DNA of 64,000 nucleotides from Maribacter zhoushanensis. Lineage in GTDB: Bacteria; Bacteroidota; Bacteroidia; Flavobacteriales; Flavobacteriaceae. Where the stretch lies: assembly GCF_029350975.1 (NCBI RefSeq), contig NZ_JARKMR010000001.1, forward strand, positions 806,001 to 870,000, in the 5' to 3' direction. This document shows, piece after piece, positions 45,672 to 56,200 of the stretch. The position numbers and the translations under genes are program-made. The notes under the pieces are model-generated. The model was not told the origin of the DNA, ran no database searches, and saw only the letters and a list, made by a program, of their open reading frames with translations. Position 1 is the first letter of the stretch, and the number at the start of each line of letters is the position of its first letter.

Positions 45672-47186
45672 ATGAAAATCAAAAAACCAAGTCTTAGTTT
45701 TTGGCAGATATTTAATATGAACGTTGGGTTTTTAGGTATCCAATATAGTTTTGGGTTGCAGCAAAACGCTATAAATCCTATTTTTTTATATCTAGGTGCT
45801 TCGGAAGAAATGATACCAATATTAAATATTGCTGGACCAATTACAGGTTTAATTATACAGCCTATTATTGGTGCAATGTCAGATAAAACATGGTCTCAAC
45901 GGTGGGGTAGAAGAAAGCCTTATTTTTTAATTGGGGCAATTTTAGGTAGTTTATGTTTGTTCGCCTTTCCAATGAGTCCGGTATTATGGTTTGCTGTTGG
46001 TTTACTTTGGATTTTAGATGTTGGTAATAATGTAGCTATGGAACCTTACAGAGCATTTGTTGGTGATAAACTACCGGAGAAGCAATTGAGTTTTGGTTAT
46101 CAAATGCAAAGTTTATTTTGTGGTTTAGGTGTTTTACTCGCAACTGGTTCAATTATACTATTTAAAAACCTTTTTAGCGAAAATATTGAGGAAGTTGGTT
46201 CTATTCCCGGATGGATTTATTACGCATTCTTTATTGGAGCATTTTTATCATTAACTACTGTTCTTTGGTCCATTTTCAAAACACCTGAAATTCCACCGAC
46301 AGACGAAGAACTAATTGAAATTAATGAATTCAAAAAAGGGAAACCTAATCCGTTGGTTCAATTTCTAACTGTTTTATTGGTTATTGCTACTGTGCCTTTA
46401 CTTTTGGGTTATGGTTTAGTTTATGTATTTCCATTTTTAAATGAAAATTATAATCTACTCGTTCTATTAATCATTATAATAGCAGGATTTTGGCTTTGGT
46501 TTTTATATTCGAAAATTAAAAGAAACCCTGAAAGTAAGTTTTTCAAAAAATTTGGTAAACTATTACTGCCTTTTATGGAAACTTCTGAGGCGGTAAAGGA
46601 AATGCCTAAGTTTATGTGGAAAGTTGGTGCTGTCTATTTGTTTCAATGGTATGCATTATTCGTTTATTGGCAGTTTTCTACACCTTTGTTTATAAAAACG
46701 ATGGGATATTCAATATCAGAAGCAGCTTCGCAGGCGGCAACCATGAGTTTAATATATAACGCGGTTACCATGTTGGTTGCTTTAGTATTAGTTCCGCTTT
46801 CCTTGAAATTCGGAAATAAAATTGTATACTCTATAAGTTTGATGGGTACTGCAATTGCACTATTCACTATTCCTTTTATTACGGATCCATTTTTAGTTTT
46901 AATTCCAATGGTACTTTTTGGTATTGGCTGGGCTGCCATGATGGGTATTCCTTACACCATGGTTTCAAAGGTGGTTCCACAAGATAGGCGAGGTGTGTAT
47001 ATGGGTATTTTAAATATGATGATCGTAATTCCTATGTTCATACAAACTGTTACTTTCGGACCTATTTATAAATATTTTCTTAATAATAATGCTATAAATG
47101 CAATGTTGTTTGCAGGTGTATTTTTTGCAATATCCGGATTTTTGGCATTGCGTCTAAATGTATCAAACAAGGAGAAAGTGGATTAG
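45672..47186 (+). CDS. MFS transporter, SLC45-like
   Basis: A 504-residue major facilitator with about 12 helices. The cytoplasmic loop between helices 2 and 3 has DKTWSQRWGRRKPYFLIGAI (about 70-89), where RWGRRKPY is the SLC45/plant sucrose transporter form of the MFS signature. The later GIPYTMVSKVVPQDRRGVYM (about 436-455) is the second-half equivalent. Proton-coupled uptake of sucrose- or maltose-like sugars is known for the family, but no glycosidase or sugar regulator lies next to it, so the substrate is unknown. It appears monocistronic; the 167-base gap upstream shows no consensus promoter. Confidence 0.85.
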   Translation: MKIKKPSLSFWQIFNMNVGFLGIQYSFGLQQNAINPIFLYLGASEEMIPILNIAGPITGLIIQPIIGAMSDKTWSQRWGRRKPYFLIGAILGSLCLFAFPMSPVLWFAVGLLWILDVGNNVAMEPYRAFVGDKLPEKQLSFGYQMQSLFCGLGVLLATGSIILFKNLFSENIEEVGSIPGWIYYAFFIGAFLSLTTVLWSIFKTPEIPPTDEELIEINEFKKGKPNPLVQFLTVLLVIATVPLLLGYGLVYVFPFLNENYNLLVLLIIIIAGFWLWFLYSKIKRNPESKFFKKFGKLLLPFMETSEAVKEMPKFMWKVGAVYLFQWYALFVYWQFSTPLFIKTMGYSISEAASQAATMSLIYNAVTMLVALVLVPLSLKFGNKIVYSISLMGTAIALFTIPFITDPFLVLIPMVLFGIGWAAMMGIPYTMVSKVVPQDRRGVYMGILNMMIVIPMFIQTVTFGPIYKYFLNNNAINAMLFAGVFFAISGFLALRLNVSNKEKVD

Positions 47187-47284
47187 TCGTGTTAAGATAA
47201 TGGGCTTTTGATTTTCAAAGACACCACTATTTATTTTATTCATATAAATACAGGTCTGTTTAACGCTTTCTTACAGAATACCTT

Positions 47285-47292
47285 TAAATTTG
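47285..47292 (+). promoter_or_regulatory. Possible -7 element for maeB
   Basis: TAAATTTG fits TAnnTTTG, 19 bases before the maeB ATG at 47312; the -33 region is not convincing. Confidence 0.35.
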
Positions 47293-47311
47293 TTTTTTTA
47301 AATAGAAGAGT

Positions 47312-49606
47312 ATGAGCAGTGAAAAGCTAAGAAGAGAAGCACTTATTTATCATGCAAAACCACAACCTGGTAAGATAAAAATAGTACCTACTAAACCTTA
47401 TAGTACACAACGTGATCTTGCTCTGGCGTATTCGCCCGGTGTTGCAGAACCATGTTTAGAGATAGCAAAGGATAAGGATAACGCCTATAAATATACATCT
47501 AAGGGTAATTTAGTTGCCATAATTTCTAACGGTACTGCTGTTTTAGGGTTGGGGAATATTGGACCAGAGGCTTCAAAACCTGTGATGGAAGGTAAAGGTC
47601 TTCTGTTTAAGATTTTTGCGGATATAGATGGTATCGATATTGAAGTAGATACTGAAGATGTAGATAAGTTTATTGAGACGGTAAAGATGATTGCCCCAAC
47701 CTTTGGTGGTATTAATCTTGAGGATATTAAAGCGCCTGAGGCTTTTGAAATTGAAAGAAGATTAAAGGAGGAGTTAGATATTCCTGTAATGCATGATGAT
47801 CAGCATGGTACGGCGATAATTTCTGCAGCTGCTTTATTGAATGCCTTAGAGCTTTCAAAAAAGAAAATGGAAGAAGTACGCATCGTTATCAGTGGTGCTG
47901 GTGCTGCTGCTGTTTCATGTACTAAATTATATAAAGCATTCGGTGCCAAAGCAGAGAATATAGTAATGCTTGATAGTAAAGGTGTTATTAGAAAAGATGC
48001 CGAAAACTTATCTGCGGCAAAGAAAGAATTTGCTACCGATAGAAAAATAAATACACTAGATGAAGCTATGGTAGATGCCGATGTATTCGTTGGTCTTTCT
48101 ATAGCAAATGTTGTGACCCCGTCCATGTTGGAATCTATGGCAGAAAACCCTATTGTTTTTGCAATGGCTAATCCTGATCCAGAGATTGCTTACGACCTGG
48201 CGGTTGCTACACGTAAAGATATTATAATGGCAACGGGAAGATCTGATCATCCTAACCAAGTGAATAATGTACTTGGTTTTCCATTCATTTTTAGAGGAGC
48301 ACTAGATGTGCGGGCTACGGCAATTAATGAAGCCATGAAAATGGCGGCAGTAAAAGCTTTGGCAGATTTGACAAGACAACCTGTGCCTGAGCAAGTGAAT
48401 ATCGCTTATGGTGAAACAAGATTGACCTTTGGTAAGGAGTATATTATTCCTAAGCCATTTGATCAAAGATTAATTTATGAAATACCACCTGCTGTTGCTA
48501 AGGCAGCCATGGAGAGTGGAGTGGCAAAAGCACCAATAGACGATTGGGATAAATATAGAGAGGAGCTAATGCTTCGTTCTGGTAACGATAATAAAGTAGT
48601 TCGTCAACTTCATGGTAGGGCTCGTAGCCATGCCAAGAAAATAGTATTTGCTGAAGCTGATCACTTAGATGTTTTGAAAGCGGCACAGATAGTTCATGAA
48701 GAGGGTATTGCAGTTCCTATTCTTTTAGGTAGAAAAGATATCATTCTTGAATTGAAGAAAGAGTTGGATTTTGATGCTGACCTTGCCATTATAGATCCAA
48801 TGTCAGAAGAGTTTGATGAACGCCATATTCGTTACGCCACAAAATACTGGGAAAGTAGAAAGCGAAGCGGAGTAACTTTTTATAGTGCTAAAATAAAAAT
48901 GCGTGAGCGTAATTATTTTGGTTCTATGATGGTTCTTGAAGGTGATGCGGACGGAATGATTTCTGGGTACTCAAGAGCATACCCTACGGTAGTAAAACCA
49001 ATTTTAGAAGTTATTGGTAGAGCAAGTAAGGTCAAGAAGGTTGCTACGGTTAACATTATGATTACTGATAGAGGGCCGTTATTTTTAGCCGATACTTCAA
49101 TCAATATAGAGCCTAATGCAGAAGAATTGGCAGATATTGCACAAATGACAGCGAACGTTGCTTCTAATTTTGGATTTGATCCTGTGTTGGCAATGTTGAG
49201 TTATGCCAACTTTGGTTCGTCAACTCACCCAAATGCTAAAAAAGTAAGAGAAGCGGTTGGTATTCTTCATGAAACTCAACCAGATTTAGTGGTTGATGGT
49301 GAAATACAAACCGATTTTGCTTTAAACAGAGAACTTCATGAAAGTAAGTTCCCATTTTCTAAACTAGCGGGTAGAAAGGTAAACACCTTAATATTTCCGA
49401 ATTTAGAATCTGCCAACATCACATATAAGCTGTTGAAAGAATTGAACAGTGCAGATTCTATAGGTCCTATTATGGTTGGTTTGCGTAAAGCTGTACATAT
49501 TATGCAGCTAGGTGCTAGTGTTGATGAAATCGTAAACATGGCGGCAGTTGCTGTAATTGATGCTCAAGAGCGCGAAAAGCGCAAGAAAGCTAAAGGTTCA
49601 AAATAA
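47312..49606 (+). CDS. maeB: NADP-dependent malic enzyme (malic-PTA fusion)
   Basis: A 764-residue enzyme that decarboxylates malate to pyruvate with NADP+ reduction. The N-terminal malic enzyme domain (about 1-430) includes YSPGVAEPCLEIAKD (about 45-59), the Asp-rich metal site VMHDDQHGTAIISAAALLNA and the GAGAAAVSCTKLY nucleotide-binding loop. The C-terminal half (about 440-764) is a phosphotransacetylase-like domain, which in MaeB is regulatory and senses acetyl-CoA rather than catalysing. The length is normal for the fusion. It may share a transcript with ruvA-sprA, 73 bases downstream, because only a weak hairpin lies between. Confidence 0.95.
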   Translation: MSSEKLRREALIYHAKPQPGKIKIVPTKPYSTQRDLALAYSPGVAEPCLEIAKDKDNAYKYTSKGNLVAIISNGTAVLGLGNIGPEASKPVMEGKGLLFKIFADIDGIDIEVDTEDVDKFIETVKMIAPTFGGINLEDIKAPEAFEIERRLKEELDIPVMHDDQHGTAIISAAALLNALELSKKKMEEVRIVISGAGAAAVSCTKLYKAFGAKAENIVMLDSKGVIRKDAENLSAAKKEFATDRKINTLDEAMVDADVFVGLSIANVVTPSMLESMAENPIVFAMANPDPEIAYDLAVATRKDIIMATGRSDHPNQVNNVLGFPFIFRGALDVRATAINEAMKMAAVKALADLTRQPVPEQVNIAYGETRLTFGKEYIIPKPFDQRLIYEIPPAVAKAAMESGVAKAPIDDWDKYREELMLRSGNDNKVVRQLHGRARSHAKKIVFAEADHLDVLKAAQIVHEEGIAVPILLGRKDIILELKKELDFDADLAIIDPMSEEFDERHIRYATKYWESRKRSGVTFYSAKIKMRERNYFGSMMVLEGDADGMISGYSRAYPTVVKPILEVIGRASKVKKVATVNIMITDRGPLFLADTSINIEPNAEELADIAQMTANVASNFGFDPVLAMLSYANFGSSTHPNAKKVREAVGILHETQPDLVVDGEIQTDFALNRELHESKFPFSKLAGRKVNTLIFPNLESANITYKLLKELNSADSIGPIMVGLRKAVHIMQLGASVDEIVNMAAVAVIDAQEREKRKKAKGSK

Positions 49607-49631
49607 GTTTTAATCAAAAAATAACTCAAAT

Positions 49632-49666
49632 AGGGAAATTGGTAGACATACTTCTTTCCCTTTTTA
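49632..49666 (+). terminator. Weak terminator-like hairpin between maeB and ruvA
   Basis: AGGGAAA (49632-49638) pairs with TTTCCCT (49655-49661) across a long 16-base loop, followed by a T-rich stretch. The loop size makes strong termination doubtful. Confidence 0.4.
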
Positions 49667-49679
49667 ATTTTAAAAGATC

Positions 49680-50261
49680 ATGATACATCACTTAAGAGGA
49701 AAACTAGTAGAGAAAAACCCAACTCATGTTATTATCGAATGTGGTGGTGTTGGCTATTTTGTAAATATTTCTTTAAATACTTTTTCTAAGTTGCCAGAGC
49801 AAGAAAATATCTCTGTTTTTACGCACCTTCAAGTGAAGGAAGATTCTCACACATTGTTCGGGTTTGTTGAAAAATCAGAGCGTGAAATATTCCGATTATT
49901 ACTATCCGTTTCGGGCATAGGATCAAGTATAGCAAGAACCATGCTTTCTTCTATGTCTCCGTCTCAAGTAAGAGATGCCATTGCCAATGGTGATGTTGCA
50001 TCAATACAAGCTGTTAAAGGTATAGGGGCGAAAACCGCACAGCGTGTAATTTTGGATCTTAGGGATAAGGTCTTAAAAGTTTACGATATAGACGAACTTT
50101 CACTAAGTACAAACAATACAAATAAAGATGAAGCGTTATCTGCTTTAGAAGTTCTGGGCTTCGCACGTAAACAATCAGAGAGGGTTGTCGATAAAGTGCT
50201 TGGTCAAGATGCTTCGCTAAGTGTCGAGGACATAATAAAACTCGCGCTCAAAAATTTGTAA
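49680..50261 (+). CDS. ruvA: Holliday junction DNA helicase subunit RuvA
   Basis: A 193-residue junction-binding protein that tetramerises on four-way DNA and loads RuvB. Domain I (about 1-63) starts MIHHLRGKLVEKNPTHVIIE. Domain II has paired helix-hairpin-helix motifs (VSGIGSSIARTMLS, VKGIGAKTAQRVILDL). Domain III (about 145-193), which contacts RuvB, is joined by a flexible Asn/Thr-rich linker. It lies 5 bases upstream of sprA, forming one unit. The unlinked ruvB is about 6 kb upstream. Confidence 0.96.
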   Translation: MIHHLRGKLVEKNPTHVIIECGGVGYFVNISLNTFSKLPEQENISVFTHLQVKEDSHTLFGFVEKSEREIFRLLLSVSGIGSSIARTMLSSMSPSQVRDAIANGDVASIQAVKGIGAKTAQRVILDLRDKVLKVYDIDELSLSTNNTNKDEALSALEVLGFARKQSERVVDKVLGQDASLSVEDIIKLALKNL

Positions 50262-50266
50262 TAAGT

Positions 50267-53200
50267 TTGAAAAACGGGGTAACTAAATTTCTTAAAATTT
50301 CTTTTAAGGGCATCTTTGCATTCTTTATGTTTTTAGCTTCTATAACAACTGTTATGGCGCAAGAAACAGAAGAGCAGGAAATTGATTCGGTAAAGACTGG
50401 GTATGATCTGGGTAGAATTCTAATTCAGAACCCTGAGAGTATCGTGTCCAAATATATTTATGACCCTGAACTTGATCGTTATATCTATAATGAGAGTGTT
50501 GGCGATTTTAATATCGGTTATCCGATAATTCTTACACCAGACCAATATTTCAAATTGATAAGGGAAGAAGGGATTAAATCATATTTTAAAGAGAAATCTG
50601 ATGCCTATTCCGGAAAAAAAGAAGGTAGTGAAGAAGCACGTAAAAACTTACTTCCTAATTTCTATGTAAACAATGATTTCTTTTCTACCATTTTTGGTGG
50701 TAATACCATTGAGATAATCCCACAAGGGTCTGTTGCAATGGATTTAGGTGTTATATGGCAGAAAAATGACAATCCGTCTTTATCGCCTAGAAACAGAACC
50801 AATCTTTCTTTTGATTTTGATCAGCGTATTAGTCTTAGTATGCTAGGGCAAATAGGGGAGCGCTTACAGGTAACCGCTAATTATGATACCGAAGCAACTT
50901 TTGATTTCCAAAATATTGTAAAGTTAGATTATACCCCTACTGAAGATGATATTATACAATCTATAGAAGTAGGTAATGTAAATATGCCACTTAATAGTTC
51001 GTTGATTTCTGGTGCACAGAGTCTATTTGGTGTAAAAACTAAATTACAATTTGGCAAAACTTCGGTAACAGCGGTATTTTCTGAGCAGCGTTCACAAAAT
51101 AATACGGTTGTAGCGCAAGGTGGTGGTACATTAAATGATTTCTCATTAACCGCTTTGGACTATGATGAAAATAGACACTTTTTCTTAGCACAGTATTTTA
51201 GGGATAATTATGATGAAGCACTTTCTTCTTACCCGTACATACAAAGTCAAGTACAGATTACGCGTATAGAGGTTTGGATTACGAACAGAACACAGCAAAC
51301 ATTGAATGTACGTAATGTTGTAGCTATTCAAGATTTAGGGGAATCAGATATTACAAAGACTAGAGTAGGTCAAAATAGTGGTAGTGGCAGTGGTTTCTTT
51401 AATGGTCCTGCAGATTTAAGACCTAGAAACAACGCCAATGACTATGATCCGGCTTTAATACTTACTAATGCTGGTGCTTTAAATGATAATATTAGGGAAA
51501 TTGCCACAGTTGAAAGTGGTTTCAATGCCGGTAGTTTTGCAGGCGGATATTCTCCTAACCAAGGTTTTGATTATGCGTATTTAGAAAATGCAAGAAAGCT
51601 GGAGCAGGGTAGAGATTTCGATTTTAATACGCAATTAGGTTATATCTCTTTAAACCAACGTTTAAGTAATGACGAGGTTTTAGGTGTCGCTTATCAATAT
51701 ACTTTTCAAGGTCAGGTATACCAAGTAGGTGAATTTGCAAATGGAGGTATAGAGGCAACTACGGTTACTCAAGATGTTAGTACCGTAATAGAAAACAATA
51801 CATTAATACTTAAACTTCTTAAAAGTAATATTACCAATATCACTGATCCTATTTGGGATTTGATGATGAAGAACATTTATGCTACTGGTGCATATAGCTT
51901 AAGTCAAGAAGATTTTAAGATGAATATTCTATATTCTGATCCTACTTCAAGAAATTATATTACTCCGGTAGAAGAAGGTCCGGGTTCTGGTTGGCCAGAA
52001 GGTTTGGAAGAGACTATTCTTTTAAATGTTTTTAATCTAGATAGGTTAAATGTGTATAATGATATTCAACCCGGTGGTGATGGTTTCTTTGATTTCATCA
52101 GTGGGCAGACTATAGATGTACAGAACGGTAGGATCATCTTTACTAAAGTTGAGCCTTTTGGAGAGTATTTATACGAAAAGTTACAAAATGGTAATAGTGG
52201 TCAGTATGATGTTACTTCTGGTTATAATGCCAACCAAGAGCAGTACGTATTTAGAGATATGTATGCTTTAACCAAAACGGCGGCATTACAAGATCCAGAA
52301 AAAAATAAGTTCTTGTTAAAAGGTTCATACAAATCAGAAGGTAGTAATGGTATTTCCATAGGTGCATTTAATGTACCCCAAGGTTCTGTTACGGTTACTG
52401 CAAATGGTAGAACATTGCAAGAGGGTATTGACTATACGGTAAACTACCAATCTGGTACGGTGCAGATTTTAGATCCTAGTTTAGAGGCTTCAAATGTGCC
52501 TATTAATATTTCGGTGGAGAACAATGCAGTTTTCGGTCAGCAAACACGTCGTTTTACTGGGGTAAATGTAGAGCATCAATTCAATGAAAAATTTGTTTTG
52601 GGCGGTACCTTGTTAAATATGAACGAACGACCGTTAACGCAGAAATCTACATATGGCGTAGAGTCTGTAAACAATACTATTTTTGGACTGAACACTAACT
52701 TTTCTACAGAAGTGCCTTTCTTGACACGTATGGTGAATAAGTTGCCAAATATTGATACAGATGTACCTTCTAATATTTCGGTAAGGGCAGAAATGGCGGC
52801 ATTAATACCTAGTTCACCTAAAAATGCTGATTTTGAAGGTGAGACTACTACATATTTAGATGATTTTGAAGGCGCACAGGCATTAATAGATATTAGAGCA
52901 TCCCTTGGTTGGTCTCTTGCGAGTATGCCATTGGAATATGGTAACGGAGACCAACCTTTTGGTAGTTCTCCTGAAGATGCAAATAATCTTTTAAACGGTT
53001 ACGGTAGGGCAAAGTTATCTTGGTCTATTGATCCAATTTTCTTTACTACACAAAGACCTGATGAGATTAGCGACGATGATATTTCAACTAATGCTACGCG
53101 TAGAGTGTATATTGACGAGGTTTTTCCAGAGACAGATGTTGCTCAAGGGCAAACTCAAGTACAGTCTACCTTAGATATGGTGTACTATCCAAATACTAAA

Positions 53201-56200
53201 GGACCTTATAATAATAATCCAGATTTTGACACTGAAGCTCCAACTGAAAAATGGGGTGGTATGATGCGTTCTTTGAGTAGTACGGATTTTGAACAGAGTA
53301 ACGTTGAGTTTGTTCAATTTTGGGTAATGGATCCTTATGTTGATGGTATTGCTAATGGATCAGGAGAACTAGTGCTTAACCTAGGTAATATTTCTGAAGA
53401 TATACTGCGTGACGGTAAAAAGCAATATGAAAACGGATTGCCAGGAGTGGATAGCAATGATTTCGTTTCCCCTACCTCTTGGGGTGAAGTGCCTGCAACA
53501 CAATCATTAGTATATGCTTTTGATGCTGATGAAAACAATAGAGGTTTACAGGATATTGGTTTTGATGGTTTAGATGATGTTCGAGAAGCAGATGTATATA
53601 CCAATAACGGCGGTAATGACCCTGCTTTGGATAACTACGGCTATTATTTAAATAGAGATGGTAGTATTTTAGATAGATACTTAGATTTCAATAACCCACA
53701 AGGTAACTCACCCGTAACGGTAACAAACACGGATAGAGGTTCTACTACATTGCCGGATGTGGAAGATGTAGATAGAGATTTAACCATGAATACGGTCAAC
53801 AGTTACTATGAGTACCGTATTGCTATAAAGCCGAATACGACCATTAATGATGAATACGTAACTGATATCATTGAGGGTACCGCTAGTGGAGATATTAGAA
53901 TACCTAATGGAGATGATGTCAATTACCGTTGGATCCAGTACAAAATTCCATTGAGCGACTTTACAGATGCAATTGGTGGTATTACAGATTTTAGGTCTAT
54001 TAGTTTTATGCGTATGTATATGACAGGGTTTAATAGTCCTACTATATTACGTTTTGCAACTTTAGATTTAGTTAGGGGAGATTGGCGTACGTATACCAAT
54101 ACTTTACAAGATACAAATATTGATAGTGATCCGTCTGATGATGGTACTACTTTAGATGTAAATACGGTTAACATTGAAGAAAATAGTAGTAGAACACCAA
54201 TACCATATGTGTTGCCTCCTGGTGTTGTGAGAGAGCAGTTGAATAATAACAATACTATTATACGCCAAAATGAGCAATCTCTTTCTCTAACTGTATCTAA
54301 TTTAGAGTCTGAAGATTCACGTGGTGTATTTAAGAATTTGAATGTTGATATTCGTCAGTATGAGAAGTTAAAAATGTTCATTCATGCCGAGAAAATTATA
54401 GATAGCGATTATGCAGATACCTCTACGCCTTTAGTTGGTTTCTTGCGTATGGGTACGGATTTTACCCAAAACTACTATCAAATAGAATTGCCATTAGAGT
54501 TTACGCCTTTTACTGCAGTTGCAGATGATGAAATATGGCCGGAGAATAATGAGATGAATATTTTACTAAGTGATTTAACGAAAGTGAAATCGCAATGGAT
54601 TGCAGATGGTGATTTAAATGATGTTCGTTTCTTTGAAATTGAAAATGATGAAGTGATTCCTGTTGGCGAGTTTGATGTTCGTACTCCTGGTAGAATTCGT
54701 ATCGGTATAAAAGGTAATCCGTCTTTAGGTAGTATACGTACTATGATGGTGGGTGTTAAAAACCAAGATATTTTACCGGCAAGAGGTGAGGTTTGGTTTA
54801 ATGAACTTCGTCTTGCTGGTTTGGATAATAATGGTGGCTGGGCCGCAATTGCCGCAGTAGATGGTAATATTGCAGATTTTGCCAACTTTAGTGCTACAGG
54901 TAGTAAAAGTACTTCTGGTTTTGGATCTATAGATCAAATGCCAAATGAACGTGCCCGTGAAGATGCCGTTTCTTATGATGTCGTAACCAATGTTAATGTT
55001 GGGCAATTGCTTCCTAAAAAGTGGGGAATTCAATTACCGTTCAATTACGGAATTTCAGAGCAATTGATTACTCCGGAGTTTGATCCTGTTTATGATGATT
55101 TAAAACTAGACGATAGAATTGCGGCCGAAGATACCCAAGAAGGTAAAGATGAGGTATTGGAGCAAGCTGAAGATTATACAAAACGTACCAGTATCAACTT
55201 AATTGGTGTTCGTAAAGATCGTGGTGAAGAAGCAGATGCCAATTTCTACGATATAGAAAACTTTACGTTTAACTACAGTTACAACGAAACTGATCATAGA
55301 GATTTTGAAATTGCCGAGTTAAAAGAGCAGAATGTAAATACTGGTTTTGTGTATAATCACAGTTTTGAGCCGGTAGAGGTTGCTCCTTTTGCTAAAAAAG
55401 ATTCACTTTTTACGGGTAAGTACTGGCAATGGTTAAAAGATTTAAATCTGAATTTGTTGCCTTCAAATGTTGGCATCACTTCTAATATCAATAGGCAGTT
55501 TAACGCACAACGTTTTAGGGATGTGTATACAGATGGTGAAGATAGAATAGAATTGCCAGAGCTTCAACAGCGTAATTATTTATTTAATTGGCAGTATGCC
55601 GTCAATTATAATTTGACAAAATCATTGCGATTAAACTTAACGGGGTCAAACAATAACATTGTTAGAAACTATTTAAATGAAGATGAGCCTGTAGAGTCAA
55701 TAGATAGAATTAGAAATGAATTAGGTTTATGGGACGGCTTCTTTGATGTAGGTGAACCAAATAGACATTCTCAGCAAATGCAGCTGAATTATGAAGTGCC
55801 TTTTTCAAAAATACCTGCTTTAGATTTTATAAGTACACAATACTCATATACTAGTAATTTCGACTGGCAAAGAGGTGGTGATGCATTGTTTGAGGTGGCT
55901 GGTGAATATATTAATACCGTTCAAAATGCGAACACGCATACATTAACATCATCTTTGACGATGCAGAAGTTCTATGATCTGATTGGACTTAAAAAGCGTG
56001 AGGCTCCTAGGGCTTCTACGGCAGGACCAATACGAAGAGATAAGTCTGGCGCATTATCTGAAGATCAAGAAAAGATTAAAGGTAAAACAAGTGATTTGTT
56101 CAATACCGTTGTTGATATTGTTACAATGGTAAAACGACTGAATTTTAACTACAGTGAAAACAATGGTACTGTGCTTCCTGGGTATACACAATCTGTTGGG